Assembly: GCA_963735465.1 (NCBI GenBank)
Contig: CAVTLA010000001.1
Coordinates: 1,922,001 to 1,986,000 of the forward strand
Direction of reading: 5' to 3'
DNA: 64,000 nt
Source: DASZHJ01 sp963735465
Lineage (GTDB): Bacteria; Pseudomonadota; Alphaproteobacteria; ATCC43930; CGMCC-115725
Below, in pieces: positions 57,054 through 64,000 of this stretch. The position numbers and the translations under genes were made by a program. The notes under the pieces were generated by a model. That model did no database searches and was not told the origin of the DNA. It saw only the letters and a program-made list of their open reading frames with translations. Every line of letters starts with the position of its first letter. Position 1 is the stretch's first letter.

Positions 57054-57944
57054 ATGGCAAGTCTTGCAACGATCCCGACCCTCTCGTCCGAAGGCGGGCT
57101 CTCTCGCTACCTCCAGGAGATCCGCAAGTTTCCGCTGCTGGATCAGCAGGAGGAATACATGCTCGCCAAGCGCTGGCGCGAGCACGCCGATCCCGACGCC
57201 GCGCAGAAGCTGGTGACCAGCCATCTGCGCCTGGTGGCGAAGATCGCGATGGGCTATCGCGGCTACGGCCTGCCGCTGGCCGAGCTGGTCTCCGAGGGCA
57301 ATGTCGGCATGATGCAGGCGGTGAAGCGCTTCGATCCCGAGCGCGGCTTCCGGCTGGCGACCTACGCTATGTGGTGGATCCGCGCCTCGATCCAGGAATA
57401 CATCCTGCACTCGTGGTCCCTGGTGAAGATGGGGACGACGGCGGCGCAGAAGAAGCTGTTCTTCAATCTCCGCAAGCTCAAGGGCCAGATCAAGGCCCTC
57501 GAGGAGGGCGACCTCACGCCCGAGCACGTCAAGAAGATCGCCGAGGAGCTCAACGTCCCCGAGGCTGACGTGATCAGCATGAACCGCCGCCTGATGGCGC
57601 CGGATCATTCCCTCAACGCGCCGGTGCGCGCCGAGGGCGAGGGCGAGTGGCAGGATTGGCTGGTGGACGAGCGGGACGACCAGGAAACCCGCCTCGGCAA
57701 CCGCCAGGAGCTCGGCCTCCGGCGCGATCTCCTGAACAAGGCGATGCAGCACCTGAGCGAGCGCGAGCGGCACATCCTCGAGGAGCGCCGCCTGAAGGAC
57801 AATCCGACGACCCTGGAGGATCTCTCGCAGGAATACGGCATCTCCCGCGAGCGCGTCCGACAGATCGAGGTGCGCGCCTTCGAGAAGCTGCAGCGGTCGA
57901 TCAAGCACGCGGCGACGGAGCGCCGCCTGCTTCCGACCAACTAA
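57054..57944 (+). CDS. rpoH: RNA polymerase heat-shock sigma factor RpoH (sigma-32)
   Basis: Sigma-32, directing heat-shock gene transcription. Ribosome site GAAGGAG precedes the ATG by 11 nt. Region 1.2/2.1 (SRYLQEIRKFPLLDQQEEYMLAKRW), region 2.2-2.4 (LRLVAKIAMGYRGYGLPLAELVSEGN, FRLATYAMWWIRASIQEYIL), the diagnostic RpoH box QKKLFFNLRKLKG, and region 4.2 helix-turn-helix (YGISRERVRQIEVRAFEKLQ) are all intact. 296 residues. The 91-nt leader holds TTGGAC at 56965 and CATAAT at 56981, but their spacing is poor so no promoter is called. Alphaproteobacteria often carry more than one RpoH. Confidence 0.97.
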   Translation: MASLATIPTLSSEGGLSRYLQEIRKFPLLDQQEEYMLAKRWREHADPDAAQKLVTSHLRLVAKIAMGYRGYGLPLAELVSEGNVGMMQAVKRFDPERGFRLATYAMWWIRASIQEYILHSWSLVKMGTTAAQKKLFFNLRKLKGQIKALEEGDLTPEHVKKIAEELNVPEADVISMNRRLMAPDHSLNAPVRAEGEGEWQDWLVDERDDQETRLGNRQELGLRRDLLNKAMQHLSERERHILEERRLKDNPTTLEDLSQEYGISRERVRQIEVRAFEKLQRSIKHAATERRLLPTN

Positions 57945-57977
57945 TCATCCCGTAGTTTTCCGAACGAGACGTCATTC

Positions 57978-58010
57978 CCGCCGCCGAGGCCGCGTGCCTC
58001 GGGGCGGTGG
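57978..58010. terminator. GC-rich hairpin, probable bidirectional terminator
   Basis: Lies 33 nt after rpoH and just past the stop of the convergent minus-strand gene. Stem GAGGC / loop CGCGT / GCCTC extends outward through CC-GG and, past a GG bulge, GCC-GGC and CC-GG. No clear U-tract, which is common in high-GC genomes. Confidence 0.5.
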
Positions 58011-58018
58011 CGGTAGGC

Positions 58019-58543
58019 CTACGAGGCCTTCGCTTTCGGCGCGACCAGGGGCTCATCGTCGGCCCTCCCCTTCACTTCCTCGCCCCATTCCTCCACCAGC
58101 AGAGCCGCGCGGTCCCTGAGCTGGCTTTGGATCTGCTCCGCCTGCAGATCGACAATGATGCGTGCCACCGAGGGCATCGCCAGGAAGATGCACCAGCCGA
58201 CCGCCGCTGCGCCGTACATGATCAGCCAGTTCGTCGGGCGGGACAGGATCCCGACCGCCGCGGAGAGGTTGTCGCCCGTGCTCCAGAGACGCACAATCAT
58301 CGGCGCCAGGCCGGCAAGGTTCATGGCGCCGACGGTGCGGGTGAGATACTTGCCGGGATAGCGGTCGATCACGACGGCCACAATGGTCGGGATGAGACCG
58401 GCGCTGGTGACGAGGAAAAGCGGCAGCGCGAGGGCGGCGAACAGCAGCACGCAGAAGAGACCCAGCGCGGCGGCGCCGCGCCCCTTCTTGATGGGACGTT
58501 TCTTGCCCTTCTTGCCTTTGGTCGCAACCCTGCGCGCTGCCAT
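58019..58543 (-). CDS. Membrane protein co-operonic with pseudokinase, 174 aa
   Basis: Strongly basic Lys-rich N-terminus (AARRVATKGKKGKKRPIKKG), then two closely spaced TM helices (about 25-45 LGLFCVLLFAALALPLF, and about 46-60) and another at about 105-130 (NWLIMYGAAAVGWCIFLAM). The C-terminus is acidic and helical (DLQAEQIQSQLRDRAALLVEEWGEEV). No family recognised. It starts 2 nt after the pseudokinase stop, so it is co-transcribed and probably forms a membrane complex with it (inference). Confidence 0.75.
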   Translation of the reverse strand: MAARRVATKGKKGKKRPIKKGRGAAALGLFCVLLFAALALPLFLVTSAGLIPTIVAVVIDRYPGKYLTRTVGAMNLAGLAPMIVRLWSTGDNLSAAVGILSRPTNWLIMYGAAAVGWCIFLAMPSVARIIVDLQAEQIQSQLRDRAALLVEEWGEEVKGRADDEPLVAPKAKAS

Positions 58544-58545
58544 GT

Positions 58546-60570
58546 TCAGTTCATCACGACAAGAAGGACCAGCACCGCGCCCCAGGCCAGGAAGGTGGCG
58601 GCGCCGGAGGCGATCTTCGCCCCCAGCAAGGCAGAGCGCTTGGGGCGCCTCGGCTGGTCGATGCGCCACTGCTCGAGGGCCCGGTCCACCTGGGAGTATT
58701 CCCGCAGCGCCGCGCTGAAGCCGAGAGCATCGCGCTGCCGCTCCGCGACGCTGTCGACCAGGGCCAGCAGGTCCGCCAAGTTGCCGCGGGCGGCGAGCCG
58801 CGGCAGCTCGTCCAGCATATGGCGGCGGCGCGCGCGATTGTGGAAGGTCTCCACCACCGCCGACAGCTGCCGCGCGACCCGCTGCGCGGTGTGACGAGCG
58901 ACGTCGGGCCCGCGTACGTACTGCAGCTGCGCCAGCACCTTGAGCGTGCCCAGGGCGCGCGTCGCCGGATGCGAGCTGGCGAGGTCGTCGAACCACTCGG
59001 TCGAGGCCTGCTTGTACCGCGCGGCGATAAAGGCCGCGAGGTGGCGGTCGATGGCCATTTCCTGGTCTGGATTCCGCTCCAGGGTGATCTCCACCGCGGC
59101 CAGTACGCCATGGGGATCGAGGACGTACTGCTCCTCGATGAGCGGTGACAGGCAGTGGATGGATTGATTGAGCTCATAGAGGATGCGCTCGGGCCCGTAG
59201 CCGGGGCGACGGTCGTCGAGATGGAAGCGCAGACGCTCGAAGCTCTTGAGTATCGGCACATACTCCGGGCGCAGGCCGGGCTGGGCCGAAAACCAGAATA
59301 CCGGCAGCCGGGCTGCGATCGCCTCGGCGACGACGGCGCTCGAGCCCTGGCCATGGAACGCACCGGCCAGCGCCGAGCCGAAACCGTCGATGCAGGCCGC
59401 GAAGCCCTTGTAGCGAACCGGTCCGGAGGGATCGAGAGCGATGATGACGCGCGCGGCCAGCCGCTCATCGTGGCTGCCGGCGCCCACGTCATGGCTGTCG
59501 GACAACGCCGAGCCCATCATCTTCGTGCGATCGGGATCTCCGAGGCTGCGCTGCAGCCAGATCTCGAAATCCTGCGCCTTGGCGGTCTGTGCCGCGCCGG
59601 CGGAATTGCGCGCGAAAGCATGGGCAAGCGACCGAGCGGTGAAATACGACCCGCCGCTGAAGTCGAAACCCCGGGTGGCGCGCTTCGGCAGGCTCGGCTG
59701 CTTCGGCGACAGGCGGCGCCCTTGAACCCAGAGCTCCAGATCCAGGATCGACCAGCGCTCCTTGGGGTCGTCGGTCAGCAGGCCGCGGATCGGCTCGGTC
59801 AGCGTCGTCGGCAGACGCTCGTTGCCCACGATCGCCGCGTAGGAGCCGCGGTTGATCTTCTCCTCCAGGAGCTGCGCGTCGCTCAGATGCCCCGCCGGAT
59901 TGCGCCCGAGCAGCAGCAGGAGCAACGTGACGCCGAACGAATAGAGGTCATCTGACGGCTGGCCGTTGCCGCGGCCCCAGGGATTGGCGAGCGCGCTCTC
60001 GATGGTCTCGTAGAGGATCGGCTGCCCTAGACCTGGAGGGGTGGCGCAGCAATCGCCGAAAGTGAGCTGGCGCCGCGCGGCGTCGCGGAAATAGAGATTG
60101 GTGGCGCGAATGGCGCGGTGCGTGGCGCCGCCGGGAAAGAACTCCTTCAAGGCGGCCACCAGGGGCGGCATCAGATTGTGGATGAGGTCGTCCTCTTGGA
60201 TCGGCGCGAACGGCACGTCGATGCTGGGGATCGCCTGGCCGCCGGCGGGACGGTCGTAGATGATCGCGAAGACGCGCCGACCGGAGAGCGGCCAGTCGAT
60301 GACACCCCACTCCAGAGGCACCATCATCCCCTCGAGCCGCATGCCGTGCAGGGTCTCCAGCACCTCGAGCCGGGGCGTCACCTCCGGCAGGCACACCATC
60401 GCGAACAAAGTCGCGGTCGGGAACTGCCGATCGACGACGGCATAGGCCGTCGCGTGGGGCGTCCGCATGTCGGCCAACGGGCGATCGACGAAGACGTCGA
60501 AGTGCCCGGCGAGGGTAACCACCCTGCCGCCTGCCCCGGACTCGGCTTCCTTTTGCTCCGCTTGCGCCAT
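58546..60570 (-). CDS. Protein-kinase-like protein (pseudokinase) with C-terminal TM helix
   Basis: A 674-residue protein with an N-terminal protein-kinase fold. Recognisable are the hinge/C-lobe and a subdomain IX segment (SDDLYSFGVTLLLLLLGRNP) with the following GLLTDDPKERWSILDL. The catalytic loop reads HRAIRATNLYF (about 151-161) instead of HRDxKxxN, and the DFG site is FGDC. The catalytic Asp is missing, so a pseudokinase is expected. The middle and C-terminal region (about 300-630) is helical and unrecognised (MAIDRHLAAFIAARYKQAS). A single TM helix closes the protein. Start ATG 60570; a TTG five codons earlier is possible. Followed 2 nt later by a basic membrane protein. Probably a cytoplasmic scaffold. 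Confidence 0.8.
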   Translation of the reverse strand: MAQAEQKEAESGAGGRVVTLAGHFDVFVDRPLADMRTPHATAYAVVDRQFPTATLFAMVCLPEVTPRLEVLETLHGMRLEGMMVPLEWGVIDWPLSGRRVFAIIYDRPAGGQAIPSIDVPFAPIQEDDLIHNLMPPLVAALKEFFPGGATHRAIRATNLYFRDAARRQLTFGDCCATPPGLGQPILYETIESALANPWGRGNGQPSDDLYSFGVTLLLLLLGRNPAGHLSDAQLLEEKINRGSYAAIVGNERLPTTLTEPIRGLLTDDPKERWSILDLELWVQGRRLSPKQPSLPKRATRGFDFSGGSYFTARSLAHAFARNSAGAAQTAKAQDFEIWLQRSLGDPDRTKMMGSALSDSHDVGAGSHDERLAARVIIALDPSGPVRYKGFAACIDGFGSALAGAFHGQGSSAVVAEAIAARLPVFWFSAQPGLRPEYVPILKSFERLRFHLDDRRPGYGPERILYELNQSIHCLSPLIEEQYVLDPHGVLAAVEITLERNPDQEMAIDRHLAAFIAARYKQASTEWFDDLASSHPATRALGTLKVLAQLQYVRGPDVARHTAQRVARQLSAVVETFHNRARRRHMLDELPRLAARGNLADLLALVDSVAERQRDALGFSAALREYSQVDRALEQWRIDQPRRPKRSALLGAKIASGAATFLAWGAVLVLLVVMN

Positions 60571-60643
60571 GCCCCGCTCACCCAATCCACCTGCCCGCTA
60601 GGCTACGGGCCAAACGGCAAACGGACGGTTAATAAAGGCTCAA

Positions 60644-61726
60644 TTAGCGAGGTTTGGCGGCCCGAAGCAGCCGGCCGCCGGGCATCGGCGAGCGCACGCC
60701 GGTGGTGGTGGGAAAGCTGAGTGGCAAATCATCCAGGGAGCGCACGGCGAGATAGGCGAAGGCCTGTGCCTCCAATGCATCTCCGTCCCAGCCGACGGCC
60801 TCCACAGCCTCTACGGGTAGGCCTAGAGCGGTCTCCAAAGCCGCCATGAGGGCGGGGTTGCGGCGGCCGCCGCCGGTGACCAGCCAGCGCCGCGGCGGCG
60901 CCGGGAAATGCGCGGGCGCGGCGGCGACCGCGGCCGCGGTCATGGCGGTAAGAGTGGCGGCGCCGTCCTCCGCCGTCAGCCCCTGGGGCACGAAGGCCTG
61001 GAAGTCGTCGCGGTCGAGGGATTTGGGCGGGCGGCGGGCGAAGAAGGGATGGGCGAGGAAACGCCGGACCAGGCCCTGATCCGCCCGACCGGCCCGGGCG
61101 AGCGCGCCGTCGGCGTCCATCGATCGGCCGGTGTGGGTGAGCGCCCAGTCGTCCACCAGGGCGTTGCCGGGGCCGGTGTCGAAAGCGAGGATCTCGCCCT
61201 CGCCGGCGCCGAGCCACGTGACGTTGCCGACGCCGCCGAGATTGAGGATCGCCAGCGGCCGCTCTAGGGCGGCAGCCAGGCCCGCGTGAAACACCGGTAC
61301 CAGGGGCGCGCCCTCGCCGCCCGCCGCCACGTCGGCGGAACGGAGATCGCAGACCACGTCGATGCCGATGCGGGCGGCGAGCCGGGCGCCGTCGCCAATC
61401 TGCCAGGTGCGGCCTTCCCGCGGCCGATGCACGATAGTGTGGCCGTGAAAACCCACGACGTCGATCCGGCCGACGTCGTGGCGCGCGCGAAACGTCTCGA
61501 CCGCAACCGCATGGGCATCGGTCAGCTCACGCTCGACGCTCTCCACCGGCCCCTTGCCCCCCAGCACCGAGCGCAGCCGGGCGCGCAGTTCGTCGTCGTA
61601 GGGCACCGTCAGCGCCGGTCCCGCGACCACATGGGCGCGGCCGTCGGTCTCGATGAAGGCGACGTCGACGCCGTCCAGGGAGGTGCCACTCATCAGGCCG
61701 AGCGCCCGGCGAACCGGCGCGCTCAC
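60644..61726 (-). CDS. anmK: Anhydro-N-acetylmuramic acid kinase
   Basis: Peptidoglycan recycling enzyme that phosphorylates and opens anhydroMurNAc to MurNAc-6-P. GTG start. The ATP-binding signature ALGLMSGTSLDGVDVAFIETDG is at the N-terminus. Further blocks: DVVGFHGHTIVHRP (catalytic region), LAILNLGGVGNVTWLG, FDTGPGNALVDDWA and WLVTGGGRRNPALM. 360 residues. Divergent from tyrS with a 72-nt spacer, a widespread proteobacterial arrangement. Confidence 0.95.
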   Translation of the reverse strand: MSAPVRRALGLMSGTSLDGVDVAFIETDGRAHVVAGPALTVPYDDELRARLRSVLGGKGPVESVERELTDAHAVAVETFRARHDVGRIDVVGFHGHTIVHRPREGRTWQIGDGARLAARIGIDVVCDLRSADVAAGGEGAPLVPVFHAGLAAALERPLAILNLGGVGNVTWLGAGEGEILAFDTGPGNALVDDWALTHTGRSMDADGALARAGRADQGLVRRFLAHPFFARRPPKSLDRDDFQAFVPQGLTAEDGAATLTAMTAAAVAAAPAHFPAPPRRWLVTGGGRRNPALMAALETALGLPVEAVEAVGWDGDALEAQAFAYLAVRSLDDLPLSFPTTTGVRSPMPGGRLLRAAKPR

Positions 61727-61798
61727 CGCGGCCCTCCGATTTGTCGCCGTCCAGCGATTGTGCTACAGCAGCCGCCCCGAATATGCCGCTTTCCGAAC

Positions 61799-63052
61799 AT
61801 GCCAGTCTCTCGCTCTTCCTTCATAGCCGCCGTCGAAGCGCGCGGCTTCGTTCATCAGATTACCGACCGCGAGGGGCTTGAGGCGCGGCTCGCGGCCGGG
61901 CCGGTGGTTGCCTATGTCGGCTACGATTGTACCGCCGACAGCCTGCATATCGGCAACTTAGTCTCGATCATGATGCTGCGCCATTGGCAGCGGAGCGGCC
62001 ACAAGCCGATCGTGCTCATGGGCGGCGGCACGACCAAGGTCGGCGATCCCTCCGGCAAAGACGAGATGCGCCGCCTGCTGAGCGACGACGACATCGCTCG
62101 CAACATGGCGAGCATCCGCCTGACCTTCGACCGCTTTCTCAAGTTCGGCGACGAACCGACCGACGCGATCATGGTCAACAACGCCGACTGGCTCGACGAG
62201 CTGCGCTACATCCCGTTCCTGCGCGAGATCGGGCGGCACTTCTCGGTCAATCGCATGTTGACCCAGGACAGCGTCCGCCTGCGGCTCGACCGCGAGCAGC
62301 CGCTGTCCTTCCTCGAGTTCAACTACATGGTGCTGCAGTCCTACGACTTCGTCGAGCTGGCCCGGCGCCATGACTGCGCGATGCAGATGGGCGGCTCCGA
62401 CCAGTGGGGCAACATCGTCATGGGTGTCGAGCTCGGCCGCCGCGTCGACGAGCGCGCGCTTTTCGGCCTGACGTCGCCGCTGATCACGACCTCCTCTGGC
62501 GCCAAGATGGGGAAGTCGGTGCAGGGCGCGGTGTGGCTCGGATCCCATCGCATGCCGCCCTACGACTACTGGCAGTTCTGGCGCAACACCGAGGACGCCG
62601 ATGTCGGGCGGTTCCTGCGCCTCTTCACGGATTTGCCCCTGGAGGAGATCGCAAAGCTGGAGCAGCTCGCCGGCAGCGAGATCAACGAAGCGAAGCAGCT
62701 GCTCGCCACCGAGGCGACCGCGCTCTGCCATGGCCGCGCCGCCGCCGAGGCAGCGGCGGAAACCGCCCGGCGCGTCTTCGCCGAGGGCGCCACCGGCAGC
62801 TCGCTCCCGGTGTTCGATCTACCGAAGAGCGAGCTCGAGCGCGGCGTGCCGGCCTTCGAACTCTTTCAGCGCGCCAGCCTTGCCTCATCCAACGGCGAGG
62901 CGCGGCGCCTGGTCCGTGGCGGCGGCGCCCGCGTCAACGATGCAGTGGTGACGGACGAGACGCGGCAGGTGACGCTCGCCGATCTCAATGCCGACGGCGT
63001 CATCAAGCTCTCTGCCGGCCGCAAGCGTCATGCCCTGGTGAAGCCCAGTTAG
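61799..63052 (+). CDS. tyrS: Tyrosyl-tRNA synthetase
   Basis: Class I aminoacyl-tRNA synthetase. ATG 61799 (MPVSRSSFIAAVEARGFVHQ). Tyrosine and ATP sites: VAYVGYDCTADSLHIGNL (HIGH-like), GGGTTKVGDPSGKDEMR, QMGGSDQWGNIV and the KMSKS loop SGAKMGKSVQGAVWL. A C-terminal S4 domain closes the protein (SLASSNGEARRLVRGGGARVNDAV). 417 residues, normal for TyrS. Convergent with the AsmA-like gene; stops overlap by a few bases. Confidence 0.96.
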   Translation: MPVSRSSFIAAVEARGFVHQITDREGLEARLAAGPVVAYVGYDCTADSLHIGNLVSIMMLRHWQRSGHKPIVLMGGGTTKVGDPSGKDEMRRLLSDDDIARNMASIRLTFDRFLKFGDEPTDAIMVNNADWLDELRYIPFLREIGRHFSVNRMLTQDSVRLRLDREQPLSFLEFNYMVLQSYDFVELARRHDCAMQMGGSDQWGNIVMGVELGRRVDERALFGLTSPLITTSSGAKMGKSVQGAVWLGSHRMPPYDYWQFWRNTEDADVGRFLRLFTDLPLEEIAKLEQLAGSEINEAKQLLATEATALCHGRAAAEAAAETARRVFAEGATGSSLPVFDLPKSELERGVPAFELFQRASLASSNGEARRLVRGGGARVNDAVVTDETRQVTLADLNADGVIKLSAGRKRHALVKPS

Positions 63053-63999
63053 CGGGCGCTGCCGTCGTCGCTGGGCGGCGGGGCCTGCGGGGCCGTGGCG
63101 TCGCCCGAGGTCGGCGTATTGAACTGGAACAGCTTGCGAAGCGCCCCTGGCGCCAGGGCGCTCAGGCCATCAACGTTGATCTGGGGATCCGAGGTCGGGC
63201 CGGTGACACGGAAGTTCGCCCCGAAGATGCCCTGCCCCTCGCCCCCCAGCAGCAGCGGTCCCAGGACCGGAACCTTTCCCAAGAGGCTGTTGATGGTGTA
63301 GGCCGGCACCAGCGTTCCCGCGAGATCGATGTTGTCGTCGCGCAGGCTCATGGTGCCGCCGACATTGACGCCGATCGCGCCGCCATAGGTGCGGCCGTCC
63401 TTCACCGTCAGGGTTCCATTCTCATATCGGTAGGTCCCGGAGATGCGGGTGAAGGGAATGCCCTCGCCCGACAGCATGGAGCTGATGGCGCTGAACGAGG
63501 CCAGCGACAGGATGCGGGCGAAGAGCGATGCCCGGACGAGCTTGTAGTTGCCGCCGTCGACCCGCCCGGAGAAGACGCGGCGCTCGCCGTGGTCGACGGC
63601 GGTTCCCTCCACCGTGACATTGCCGCCGACCACATTGTCGCTGACGTCGAGCAATTGCAGCAGCGCGCCGAGATTGTCGGTGACGATGCGAAGATTGCGG
63701 TCGCCGGGCCTCTCGCCGAAGCGCACGGAGAGCGTGCCCCCGCCCGAGAAGGCGCTGTCCACCACCACCGTCTGCCAGTGCAGCCCGTCGTTGACGAACC
63801 GCAGACCAAGCTGCTTCGCCTCCCGGTCCGGCCCGAGGATCACGCGATCCAGCTTCGCGGTGATGGAAAGCGGCGTCTCCCGCTCCTCGCCGCGGCCGTG
63901 GCCGAGGTCGGTCACCAGCTTGCTGGCATCGAGGCTGCTGCCGCTGATGGTCGCCGCCCAGCCACCGCTCGCCTGGCGCTCGACCGAACCCGTAAGGTC
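63049..63999 (-). CDS. AsmA/DUF3971-like large envelope protein, 5'-truncated
   Basis: The C-terminal 316 residues of a larger protein; the frame stays open to the right window edge, so a GTG at 63915 is not the real start. Sequence is beta-rich with family-type phrases: GSSLDASKLVTDL, ITAKLDRVILGPDREAKQLG, RIVTDNLGALLQLLDVSDNVVGG, SLRDDNIDLAGTLVPAYTINSLLGKVPVLGPLL and GIFGANFRVTGPTSDPQINVDGLSALAPG. These match the C-terminal AsmA-like region of YhdP/TamB-like inner-membrane proteins of bridge type that move phospholipid to the outer membrane. A Pro/Ala-rich tail ends it. Confidence 0.87.
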   Translation of the reverse strand, partial: DLTGSVERQASGGWAATISGSSLDASKLVTDLGHGRGEERETPLSITAKLDRVILGPDREAKQLGLRFVNDGLHWQTVVVDSAFSGGGTLSVRFGERPGDRNLRIVTDNLGALLQLLDVSDNVVGGNVTVEGTAVDHGERRVFSGRVDGGNYKLVRASLFARILSLASFSAISSMLSGEGIPFTRISGTYRYENGTLTVKDGRTYGGAIGVNVGGTMSLRDDNIDLAGTLVPAYTINSLLGKVPVLGPLLLGGEGQGIFGANFRVTGPTSDPQINVDGLSALAPGALRKLFQFNTPTSGDATAPQAPPPSDDGSAR

Positions 64000-64000
64000 G

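Overview
The window is high-GC bacterial chromosome, almost wall-to-wall genes. It looks like an alphaproteobacterium of Rhodospirillales type. The grounds are: the order pyrB-pyrC'-plsY-dprA-topA-rnr, the gatCAB operon divergent from ruvX, a general L-amino-acid ABC transporter of the Aap type, DUF2336 and DUF1194 proteins, an RpoH with its RpoH box, and an alanine-racemase-fold ornithine decarboxylase. No phage, integrase, insertion sequence or CRISPR array was seen.

Region 1 (2-9106) is a two-partner-secretion locus. It holds the 3' part of a filamentous-haemagglutinin-like TpsA exoprotein with nested 80/100-residue repeats. A TPR-CHAT (caspase-like) lipoprotein follows with a 1-nt overlap, then a small secreted protein. 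The likely outer-membrane partner (TpsB) lies 19-20 kb away at 27817-29490. It is divergent, across an AT-rich spacer, from a FecR-domain protein and a CHASE2-PAS histidine kinase (29770-33316). Together these form a candidate secreted-adhesin, CHAT-protease and sensor system.

Region 2 (9111-26209) is metabolic and accessory: an amidohydrolase, a sugar-transfer-type ATP-grasp protein, two PLP enzymes, a class II aldolase, aapJQM without its ATPase, and a three-gene operon (Sel1-repeat protein, TAXI binding protein, DUF2336). It continues with a divergent Sel1-like lipoprotein paralogue, a PhnZ-like HD protein, tRNA-Ser(GCU), a small conserved-looking protein and a glutathione transferase. A GDP-mannose-forming enzyme (manC) follows at 26359-27810.

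Region 3 (33333-63999) is mostly housekeeping: gatCAB, ruvX, a Tat-type polysaccharide export protein, a CoA transferase, pyrB/pyrC', arginase, plsY, dprA, topA, rnr, DUF983, an S41 protease, a DUF1194 protein, ornithine decarboxylase, threonine aldolase, rluD, rpoH, a pseudokinase/membrane-protein pair, anmK, tyrS and a truncated AsmA-like protein. Three housekeeping genes (gatB, plsY, topA) carry small frameshifts whose flanking frames encode intact protein. I read these as probable sequence errors rather than gene death.
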